A DNA stretch of 43,182 nucleotides, from the NCBI GenBank assembly GCA_020443345.1, contig JAGRIH010000013.1:2324-45505 (forward strand), given 5' to 3'. Numbering within the stretch: position 1 is the first letter of the stretch; every line of letters starts with the position of its first letter. The notes under the pieces are model-generated. The model worked only from the letters and a program-made list of their open reading frames with translations, made no database searches and was not told the DNA's origin. The position numbers were made by a program, and so were the translations under genes. Source of the DNA: Halioglobus sp. Its GTDB lineage: Bacteria > Pseudomonadota > Gammaproteobacteria > Pseudomonadales > Halieaceae. Positions 36,967 through 43,182 of this stretch are shown piece after piece.

Positions 36967-37122
36967 GCACGCCGGTCTTCAGGTAGCGGTCGCCATCGGT
37001 GTAATTTTCTCCTAGAATGCGGGTTTTCCCCAGGTGTGCAGTCAGCAACTGCGCCCAGTGGGAAGGCCCAAGATAGAAAGGTCTGACAAACCAGCGCCAT
37101 GCGCATGATCGGGAGACAATTT

Positions 37123-37368
37123 ATGGACGCCGCTGCCGTCGAGGCGCTGCTGCGGGCGCAGCTGGAAAACTGTGATTTTCGTGTTCAGGGCGAGGGAAAT
37201 CACTACGAAATCACTGCCATAGGCGCTGTTTTCGAGGGCTTGCGTCCGGTAAAAAAACAGCAGTTGGTTTACGCGGCCCTCAGCGCGCAGATCGCCGACG
37301 GGACTATTCACGCCGTCAATATTCGCACGTTCACGCCGGCCGAGTGGCAGGCCCGCGGGTCTGCCTGA
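37123..37368 (+). CDS. ibaG: BolA-family protein IbaG
   Basis: IbaG is a small BolA-like protein that binds monothiol glutaredoxin and Fe-S clusters and is linked to acid stress. The 81-residue protein aligns with E. coli IbaG throughout: FRVQGEGNHYEITAIGAVFEGL, VKKQQLVYAALSAQIADGTIHAV and FTPAEWQARG. The conserved histidine for cluster binding lies in TIHAVNI. ATG 37123 has GGGAGA upstream; the earlier in-frame ATGs are less well placed. It stands between mlaC and murA, as in E. coli, though mlaB is absent. Confidence 0.95.
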   Translation: MDAAAVEALLRAQLENCDFRVQGEGNHYEITAIGAVFEGLRPVKKQQLVYAALSAQIADGTIHAVNIRTFTPAEWQARGSA

Positions 37369-37388
37369 GCCAGCAGTGATCACTGGCT

Positions 37389-38660
37389 ATGGATAAGCTG
37401 CTTATCCAGGGCGGCAAGCCGCTGCGCGGTGGGGTGCGCATAGCAGGATCAAAGAACGCGGCGCTACCTATCCTGGCGGCCACGCTGTTGGCTGAGCAGC
37501 CGGTAACCATAGCGAATCTGCCCCATCTTCAGGATGTGACCACCATGGTCGAACTGCTCGGCTGTATCGGAGTCGATCTCACCGTGGGGGAGAAACTGAC
37601 TGTCGAAGCCGACGCCAATGCCATCGTCCACTGTTCAGCGCCCTATGAACTGGTCAAGAACATGCGCGCTGCCGTATTAGTCCTGGGGCCGCTGCTGGCG
37701 CGCTTTGGCCGGGCGCGGGTGTGGTTTGCCGGAGGCGCACTGAGCGGGGCGCGTCCGGTGAACCTGCATCTGCGCGGCCTGGAGGCCATGGGAGCCAGGA
37801 TTCACCAAAGCGGAGGCTACATCGAGGCGCGGGTCGAAGGGCGCCTGCGCGGAGCACGTATCGTCATGGATCAGGTCACCGTTGGCGGCACTGAGAACAT
37901 TATGATGGCGGCGACGCTCGCGCAGGGACAGACTGTCATCGAAAACGCCGCGCGCGAGCCCGAAATCGTGGACCTGGCGCAGTGCCTTATCGCCATGGGG
38001 GCAAGAATCCGTGGCCACGGCTCTGCGACCCTTGTGATTGACGGTGTGACCAGCCTGGGTGGCTGTACCTATGAGGTGATGCCCGACCGGATCGAAACCG
38101 GCACCTACCTGGCAGCGGCGGCGGCCACGCGCGGCAAGGTCCTGTTGCGGAACACCTGTCCCGCGAACATGGCAGCAGTGCTGCGCAAGTTGGAGGAGGC
38201 GGGCGCGTGCCTTGAAGCCGGCGATGACTGGATAGCACTGGATATGGCGGCGCGCCGGCCTCGCGCAGTCAGTCTCACAACAGAACCGTATCCCGGATTT
38301 CCAACCGACCTGCAGGCCCAGTTCATGGCGATGAACGCTCTCGCGCAGGGGACTGCCACGGTAACAGAGACCGTGATTGCAGATCGGTTGGGCCAGGCGC
38401 ACGAACTGCAGCGCATGGGTGCCGATATTGTGGTGTCAGGCAACGTCGCGACCATTGTCGGGCAGGACAGTCTGCGCGGGACTGCGGTAATGGCGTCCGA
38501 TCTGCGGGCATCAGCCGGACTGGTCATCGCCGGCCTGGCGGCTCACGGCAAGACACGCATCAGCGGCATCCACCACATCGATCGCGGCTATGAGCGGATC
38601 GAGGAAAAACTACAGATATTGGGCGCCGATATACGGCGAGTGGGATCGAGGTCATCGTGA
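37389..38660 (+). CDS. murA: UDP-GlcNAc 1-carboxyvinyltransferase MurA lacking the catalytic cysteine
   Basis: MurA transfers enolpyruvate from PEP to UDP-GlcNAc, the first committed step of peptidoglycan synthesis. The 423-residue protein matches MurA throughout: [10 protein letters not shown] with Lys22 and Asn23, [20 protein letters not shown] with the catalytic aspartate, the TETVIADR arginine, [12 protein letters not shown] and [13 protein letters not shown]. The active-site loop is unusual: [10 protein letters not shown] at 114-123 replaces the usual PGGC(T/A)IGARP. The residue equal to E. coli Cys115 is Ala117 (GCA, 37737-37739). Fosfomycin alkylates that cysteine, so the enzyme should resist it if active. 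Whether it is active is unknown. The hisG start overlaps its stop. Confidence 0.95.
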   Translation: MDKLLIQGGKPLRGGVRIAGSKNAALPILAATLLAEQPVTIANLPHLQDVTTMVELLGCIGVDLTVGEKLTVEADANAIVHCSAPYELVKNMRAAVLVLGPLLARFGRARVWFAGGALSGARPVNLHLRGLEAMGARIHQSGGYIEARVEGRLRGARIVMDQVTVGGTENIMMAATLAQGQTVIENAAREPEIVDLAQCLIAMGARIRGHGSATLVIDGVTSLGGCTYEVMPDRIETGTYLAAAAATRGKVLLRNTCPANMAAVLRKLEEAGACLEAGDDWIALDMAARRPRAVSLTTEPYPGFPTDLQAQFMAMNALAQGTATVTETVIADRLGQAHELQRMGADIVVSGNVATIVGQDSLRGTAVMASDLRASAGLVIAGLAAHGKTRISGIHHIDRGYERIEEKLQILGADIRRVGSRSS

Positions 38661-39295
38661 ACCGAAAACTGACCGTTGCCCTTACCAAGGGGCGCATTCT
38701 CAAGGAGACAATCCCGCTGCTGGCACGGGCCGGCATCGAGCCGCTGGAGGACATTGGGCTCAGTCGCAAACTGGTGTTTGATACCAGTCACGAGGATGTG
38801 CAACTGGTGGTCATTCGCGGTACGGACGTTCCCACTTATGTGCGCCATGGCGCGGCTGACCTGGGCGTGGTGGGCAAGGATATTCTGCTGGAGCACGGAG
38901 CGGAGGGCCTGTATGAACCGCTGGACCTGGGTATCGCTCGCTGCCGGCTGATGACTGCCGGACCCGTCGGCTGGCAGAGCAGCGGGGCGCGTATTCGTGT
39001 GGCCACCAAGTTCGTCAATATCACACGCAGACACTTTGCCTCCGTTGGCGTGCACGCAGATGTAATTAAGCTGTACGGTGCGATGGAGCTGGCACCGATC
39101 ATGAATCTGGCGGACTTGATTGTCGATATTGTCGATACCGGCAACACCCTGCGCGCCAACGGCATGGAGCCGCTGGACGAGATCGCCTGTATCAGCTCCC
39201 GTCTGATTGTCAACAAGGCGGCCATGCGCTCGCGCTGTGGCGCCGTGCAGCGGGTCGTTGACGACCTGTCGGAGATAGTCCATGCAGCGACTTGA
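38657..39295 (+). CDS. hisG: ATP phosphoribosyltransferase, short form
   Basis: HisG condenses ATP and PRPP, the first step of histidine synthesis. At 212 residues this is the short form, which lacks the C-terminal regulatory domain and needs HisZ as partner; hisZ is not in the window. Visible motifs are [18 protein letters not shown] (5-22), [28 protein letters not shown] and the PRPP loop [17 protein letters not shown] near 155-171. The start is GTG 38657, overlapping the murA stop (GTGA), with GAGG 5 bases upstream. The hisD start overlaps its end. Confidence 0.95.
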   Translation: MNRKLTVALTKGRILKETIPLLARAGIEPLEDIGLSRKLVFDTSHEDVQLVVIRGTDVPTYVRHGAADLGVVGKDILLEHGAEGLYEPLDLGIARCRLMTAGPVGWQSSGARIRVATKFVNITRRHFASVGVHADVIKLYGAMELAPIMNLADLIVDIVDTGNTLRANGMEPLDEIACISSRLIVNKAAMRSRCGAVQRVVDDLSEIVHAAT

Positions 39296-40598
39296 CACGC
39301 GCCAGGCAGATTTTGAGAGTTGCCTGCGACAGCTTGCAGCATGGCAGGATGAACTCGATGCGACGGTGAGCGGAGCGGTGGCGGCAATTCTTGCCGATAT
39401 CGCCGCGCGCGGCGACGAGGCCCTGCTCGAGTATACGGCGCGCTTTGATCGGCTGGCGGTGTGCAGCGCGACTGAGCTGGAGGTCGGCCGAGCGCGACAG
39501 GCCCAGGCGCTGCAAACGATCGACCCTCGACACCGGGCGGCCCTGGAGTCGGCGGCTCAGCGTATACGCACTTATCACGAGCACCAACTGCAGCAAAGCT
39601 GGCAGTACAGAGATGCGGCAGGGAATCTGCTGGGGCAGAAAATCACTCCGCTGGAGCGCACTGGTATCTACGTGCCAGGCGGCAAGGCCAGCTATCCTTC
39701 GTCAGTGCTGATGAACGCGCTGCCGGCGCGCGTGGCAGGCGTTTCCGAGATCGTTATGGCAGTGCCTGCCCCTGCCGGTGAGATAAACGAGCTGGTACTG
39801 GCTGCCGCTCATATCGCCGGCGTCGACAGGGTGTTCACAATTGGCGGGGCGCAGGCCATTGCCGCATTGGCCTACGGTACTGAAAGCGTACCGGCAGTAG
39901 ATAAAATTGTCGGTCCGGGAAATATCTATGTAGCGACTGCCAAGCGCCAGGTTTTTGGGCGAGTGGGTATCGACATGATAGCCGGCCCTTCCGAGATACT
40001 GGTCATAGGTGATGGCAGCACTGATCCGGACTGGGTGGCCATGGACCTGTTTTCCCAGGCCGAACACGATGAAAACGCCCAGGCACTGCTGCTCTGCCCC
40101 GACGCAACCTATCTTGATGCCGTGCAGGCCAGTATGGAGCGTTTGTTGCCGGATATGGAGCGCGCCGCGATCATACGGCAGTCACTGGCCTCCCGCGGCG
40201 CCATGATACAAACCCGCGACCTGGAAGAGGCCGTGGCGCTCAGTAATCGCCTCGCGCCGGAGCACCTGGAATTGTCGGTTGCTGATCCGGAGCAACTGCT
40301 GCCACTGGTTGTGCATGCCGGTGCCATCTTCATGGGCCGCTATAGCTCTGAGTCACTCGGGGACTATTGCGCGGGCCCCAATCACGTGTTGCCTACCGCG
40401 GGGTCGGCGCGCTTCTCATCGCCGCTGGGTGTCTACGATTTTGTGAAACGCAGCTCCATCATCATGTGCAGCGAGCAGGGCGCACAGGAGTTGGGTCGGT
40501 TGGCCAGTGTGCTGGCGCGGGGTGAGTCGCTCACTGCCCACGCGCGCAGCGCCGAAATGCGACTGCGGGGCTTTACGGCCAACCCGGAACGCGGCTAG
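39282..40598 (+). CDS. hisD: histidinol dehydrogenase
   Basis: HisD oxidises histidinol to histidine with two NAD+, the last two steps of the pathway. The 438-residue protein has [30 protein letters not shown] near 126-155, [34 protein letters not shown], the [11 protein letters not shown] motif and the catalytic Glu-His pair in LAPEHLELS. Zinc-binding residues are expected at QAEHD ([11 protein letters not shown]) and in [16 protein letters not shown] 39282 overlaps the end of hisG. Other his genes are absent; in Pseudomonas hisC follows here. It ends tail to tail with degS, overlapping by 4 bases. Confidence 0.97.
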   Translation: MQRLDTRQADFESCLRQLAAWQDELDATVSGAVAAILADIAARGDEALLEYTARFDRLAVCSATELEVGRARQAQALQTIDPRHRAALESAAQRIRTYHEHQLQQSWQYRDAAGNLLGQKITPLERTGIYVPGGKASYPSSVLMNALPARVAGVSEIVMAVPAPAGEINELVLAAAHIAGVDRVFTIGGAQAIAALAYGTESVPAVDKIVGPGNIYVATAKRQVFGRVGIDMIAGPSEILVIGDGSTDPDWVAMDLFSQAEHDENAQALLLCPDATYLDAVQASMERLLPDMERAAIIRQSLASRGAMIQTRDLEEAVALSNRLAPEHLELSVADPEQLLPLVVHAGAIFMGRYSSESLGDYCAGPNHVLPTAGSARFSSPLGVYDFVKRSSIIMCSEQGAQELGRLASVLARGESLTAHARSAEMRLRGFTANPERG

Positions 40599-41713
40599 TT
40601 CTCGCCGGGAAGCGGTGCAGAGACTGATTGGCGCAGTATACCCACCACGGCGCGAAGCTCGAAGCTCTGCAGGTTGCGCCGCACGGTGATCGCGACGGTA
40701 TCGCCGGGGCGCAGCATGGCTATGCGGTGCATTGTCAGCCTGCCATCCTGAACTGGTTCGCCATCTATGTGGGTGATGATGTCGCCCAACTGGATACCGG
40801 CTTTTTGTGCTGGACTGTTGTCGGCAACTGCAACGACTGCCAGTGCCTGCTGCCGCGTCCCGTTAGTCTGCGCGGCGCCGATCGGTTCCACGCTCACACC
40901 CAGCCAGCCTCTGATCACCTCTCCGTAGTCGATCAGATCCTGCATGACAAAGATTGCCAGGTTCACTGGGATGGCCAGACTTATCCCAATACCGGTGGCT
41001 GTATTCTGTGACTGACTCGCGGCGGTGTAGATCAGGGTGTTGATACCGAGCAGCCGGCCACGCGTGTCTATCAGCGCGCCGCCAGAGTTGCCCGGATGGA
41101 TGGTGGCGTCAGTCTGGATGTAGTCTTCGTAGGTATTGAGCTGCAATCCGTAGCGGCCCAGCGCCGAGACAATGCCCTGAGTTACCGAGTGTCCGAATCC
41201 GAGCGGGTTGCCGATCGCCAGCACGACATCTCCAACGCGCGCCGTATTTGAATTGCCCTGTTCAATGGGTTGGAGGTCCGGCAGATCAATGCGCAGGACC
41301 GCCAGGTCCGTTGCGGAATCCGTGCCGACGACCACGGCGCTGGCCGAGCGCCCATCCTGGAGCAGTACCTGTATCGCATCGGCACCACTGATCACATGGT
41401 TATTGGTCAGTATGTGTCCCTGTCTCGTCATGATAACGCCTGAACCGAGAGACCGTTCGATACGCTGGCGTTGCGATTCGGGGGGAGAAAACCGGCGGAA
41501 ATATCTGTTCTCCAACAGAGAACTACGCCTGGGATTCACCAGTTTTGCGGTATAGATATTGACTACTGAGGGGGTGGCCGTGTGTACCGCTTGCGCATAA
41601 CTGATGGGTTCCTGTCGGGGATTCCCACCGGGCGTGACGGGCAGGACCCAGCGATCGAGAATCAGCAGGGCCGCCAGTAGTCCGGCGATGGCAGGCCAAG
41701 TCAGAAATTTCAC
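40595..41713 (-). CDS. degS: DegS/AlgW-type periplasmic serine protease
   Basis: DegS-type proteases sense misfolded outer-membrane proteins and make the first cut in the anti-sigma factor RseA/MucA, turning on the sigma-E envelope response. The 372-residue protein has one N-terminal membrane anchor ([21 protein letters not shown], about 4-24), a trypsin-like domain with His106 (TNNHV), Asp136 (TDLAVL) and Ser210 (GNSGGAL), and one C-terminal PDZ domain (about 270-360). The single PDZ distinguishes it from DegP/DegQ. The start is GTG 41713, with AGGA about 10 bases upstream. It is divergent from the Nif3-family gene. Confidence 0.93.
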   Translation of the reverse strand: MKFLTWPAIAGLLAALLILDRWVLPVTPGGNPRQEPISYAQAVHTATPSVVNIYTAKLVNPRRSSLLENRYFRRFSPPESQRQRIERSLGSGVIMTRQGHILTNNHVISGADAIQVLLQDGRSASAVVVGTDSATDLAVLRIDLPDLQPIEQGNSNTARVGDVVLAIGNPLGFGHSVTQGIVSALGRYGLQLNTYEDYIQTDATIHPGNSGGALIDTRGRLLGINTLIYTAASQSQNTATGIGISLAIPVNLAIFVMQDLIDYGEVIRGWLGVSVEPIGAAQTNGTRQQALAVVAVADNSPAQKAGIQLGDIITHIDGEPVQDGRLTMHRIAMLRPGDTVAITVRRNLQSFELRAVVGILRQSVSAPLPGEN

Positions 41714-41796
41714 GCATTTTATCCTGATATGTCATATGTCGTTCGCGCTCGCATTGTATATGATGCGGAGTGTGAGAGCACTACAGGTGAAGTTGC

Positions 41797-42558
41797 ATGA
41801 GCGTTTCCCGGACAGAACTGGTCGCCTATCTGACGCAATCCCTGCGACCGGACCAGTATCAGGATTACTGTCCCAACGGGCTCCAGGTTGAGGGCCGAGC
41901 GAGCGTTGCACGACTGGCTACCGGGGTTACCGCCTGTCAGGCACTGCTCGACAAGGCCATTGCCTGGGAGGCGGATGCGATCCTGGTCCACCACGGCTAT
42001 TTCTGGCGCAATGAGCAGCCGGAAATTACCGGGATGAAGCGACGTCGACTCCGCGCACTACTGCAGCACGATGTCAATTTGCTGGCTTACCATTTGCCGC
42101 TGGATGTCCATCCGCACTTTGGCAACAATGCTTGCCTGGGGCGTCTCATGGGGATAGATCAATACGGGCCGCTACAGCCCGCAGACCCCGCGAATCCAGG
42201 CTGTATCGGCACTCTGCCCGCCGCCCTGAGCGCCGGCGAGTTCCGCATCAGTGTGGAGAAGATAACTGGCAAACCCGCCTTGCATATCGGTGACAGTGAT
42301 GCTCCGGTGCGCCGTATTGCCTGGTGCACAGGCGCCGCACAGTCTTACATCCAGGCGGCGGTCGATGCGGGAGCCGACCTGTATCTTACGGGTGAGGCGT
42401 CTGAGCAAACGGTTCATATTGCACGTGAAGAGGGCATTCACTTCGTCGCGGCCGGCCACCATGACACAGAGCGTTTTGGTGTGCAGGCGCTGGGAGAACA
42501 CCTGGCGCAGTACTTCAAGATGGAGCACTGCTTCTTCAATATTGATAATCCGGTATAG
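41797..42558 (+). CDS. Nif3-like dinuclear metal centre protein (YbgI family)
   Basis: The 253-residue protein belongs to the Nif3/YbgI family: toroidal hexamers with a two-metal site in each subunit. Metal ligands are the histidines in ILVHHGYFW near 64-72, the AYHLPLDVHPHFGNN block near 97-111, and the C-terminal GHHDTERFG near 222-230. The opening DYCPNGLQVEG is the family signature. Proposed roles include GTP cyclohydrolase-like hydrolysis, but no physiological function is firmly established. ATG 41797 starts MSVSRTELVAYL. A possible -10, TATGAT (41759-41764), lies in the 83-base gap shared with degS. A gene of this type often neighbours degS in pseudomonads. Confidence 0.92.
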   Translation: MSVSRTELVAYLTQSLRPDQYQDYCPNGLQVEGRASVARLATGVTACQALLDKAIAWEADAILVHHGYFWRNEQPEITGMKRRRLRALLQHDVNLLAYHLPLDVHPHFGNNACLGRLMGIDQYGPLQPADPANPGCIGTLPAALSAGEFRISVEKITGKPALHIGDSDAPVRRIAWCTGAAQSYIQAAVDAGADLYLTGEASEQTVHIAREEGIHFVAAGHHDTERFGVQALGEHLAQYFKMEHCFFNIDNPV

Positions 42559-42600
42559 GGGCACTCCGGTCGGCAGCAGAGAGAGCCATTTTGGCGCTGG

Positions 42601-43089
42601 TCAGTTTTTTTCCAGCTTCTGCTGATTTTCGCGTGCCACGGCCTTTTTACGCTCGAGCCCAAACTCTTCGTTCAGCATCCCCTTTTCGTCAGGAGACGTT
42701 TTGGGAGCATAATCCAGCGGCGGTTGAACAACAGCCAGGTGCTCCGGGATCTCCGCAGCGTCCTTGCCATCTTCGAGCCGGGCCAGGGATACCGGACCCT
42801 CACCCAGACAGAGTGTGCTGGCCCCCCGGGCCAGGTGGTTGTGGACCTCACGGTAGCTCTGGGTCAGATTGTTGAGCAGTTTGGCCGTATCGGTGAAATG
42901 CGCCACCACTTCATCTTCGTAGGCTTTCTTGTCCTGCAGCAACTGGTCCAGCTTGCGTTCAACCTCCCGATATTTTTTTGCCCCAGCAGAGCTGCGGCGC
43001 CCAATCATAGTACCTATGCCCAAGCCAATGACAAGCAGGACAATACCAATAGCAATCAGAATGGCAACGCTAATTTCGGGGGACTCCAC
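42601..43089 (-). CDS. zapG: YhcB/ZapG-family membrane protein (DUF1043)
   Basis: YhcB/ZapG proteins are single-pass inner-membrane proteins that help coordinate division and envelope synthesis. The 162-residue protein has an N-terminal helix (about 8-26, VAILIAIGIVLLVIGLGIG), a coiled coil (KKYREVERKLDQLLQDKKAYEDEVVAHFTDTAKLLNNL at about 38-75) with the family signature HFTDTAKLLNNLTQSYREVHNHLA, and a hydrophilic tail. The start is GTG 43089, with AGG 10 bases upstream. A TATACT (-10 like) lies at 43132-43127 on the minus strand. In E. coli yhcB is next to degQ/degS and zapE, which agrees. Confidence 0.92.
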   Translation of the reverse strand: MESPEISVAILIAIGIVLLVIGLGIGTMIGRRSSAGAKKYREVERKLDQLLQDKKAYEDEVVAHFTDTAKLLNNLTQSYREVHNHLARGASTLCLGEGPVSLARLEDGKDAAEIPEHLAVVQPPLDYAPKTSPDEKGMLNEEFGLERKKAVARENQQKLEKN

Positions 43090-43182
43090 AAGTTATACCT
43101 CGCACCGGGTTTGATAACGGAGCGAGAGTATAACGCTTATGGAGTCCGACCTGTAGAGGAGTGAAGTGGTCTAATCGGAATA
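43090..43182. other. right edge, intergenic
   Basis: The final 93 bases hold the zapG upstream region and no complete frame that I can support. In E. coli and Pseudomonas the divergent neighbour is zapE, which would lie beyond the window; GAGGAG at 43155-43160 could belong to a start outside it, but this is a guess. Confidence 0.3.

Noticed and set aside
41723-41741. Tandem GACATAT motif in the degS/Nif3-family gap
   Set aside because: Two short copies only, no arrayed repeat or clear operator symmetry; not enough to call a site.

Overview
The window is GC-rich gammaproteobacterial chromosome, almost entirely housekeeping genes. Gene order matches large blocks of the Pseudomonas aeruginosa chromosome: tRNA-Met/ychF/pth/rplY/prs/tRNA-Gln/ispE/lolB/TPR divergent from hemA/prfA/prmC/moeB; gatBAC divergent from mreBCD/maf/yhdP; and ptsO/rapZ/ptsN/hpf/rpoN/lptB/lptA/kdsC/kdsD next to mlaC/ibaG/murA/hisG/hisD/degS. 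The content (short HisG, a PA4642-type protein, DoxX next to moeB) suggests a marine relative such as the Halieaceae/Cellvibrionales. That placement is inference, not shown by the sequence. There are no phage genes, transposase genes, rRNA genes or CRISPR arrays, and no gene-free stretch reaches 300 bases.

Layout. 1-7031 (minus): the start of a tRNA-Met, then, in transcription order from the right, a TPR lipoprotein, lolB, ispE, tRNA-Gln with its own terminator, prs, rplY, pth and ychF. 7296-11317 (plus): hemA-prfA-prmC-moeB with overlapping stops and starts. 11494-13593 (plus): a DoxX-type membrane protein and an RhlB-like helicase. 13582-14548 (minus): cysZ and a small cysteine-rich CWC protein. 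14618-15232 (plus): an Smr-domain protein. 15341-18883 (minus): gatC-gatA-gatB and a coupled PA4642-family gene. 19129-26272 (plus): mreB-mreC-mreD-maf-yhdP. 26254-28138 (minus): mgtE-yjgA. 28340-34932 (minus): kdsD-kdsC-lptA-lptB-rpoN-hpf-ptsN-rapZ-ptsO. 35125-36099 (minus): the antiporter gene yrbG, cut off from kdsD by a 161-bp palindromic MITE-like element. 36304-40598 (plus): mlaC-ibaG-murA-hisG-hisD. 40595-43089: degS (minus), a Nif3-family gene (plus) and zapG (minus).

Common theme. Most genes serve the cell envelope (LolB, LptA/LptB, KdsC/KdsD, MlaC, YhdP, MreBCD, MurA, DegS) or translation (Prs, Pth, L25, HemA, RF1, PrmC, GatCAB, HPF, YjgA). The nitrogen-related PTS (PtsN, PtsO), RapZ and sigma-54 share one cluster.

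Most notable points. (1) MurA has alanine where the family has its catalytic, fosfomycin-binding cysteine, although its other key residues are present. (2) Several genes normally found in these blocks are missing from their usual slots: lptC between kdsC and lptA, mlaF/E/D/B around mlaC, rng between maf and yhdP, murI after moeB, and hisC after hisD. (3) mreC appears to start at ATC. (4) The MITE-like element sits exactly at the yrbG-kdsD junction, with a CTAG target duplication that contains the yrbG stop codon. No wholly new multi-gene system was recognised.
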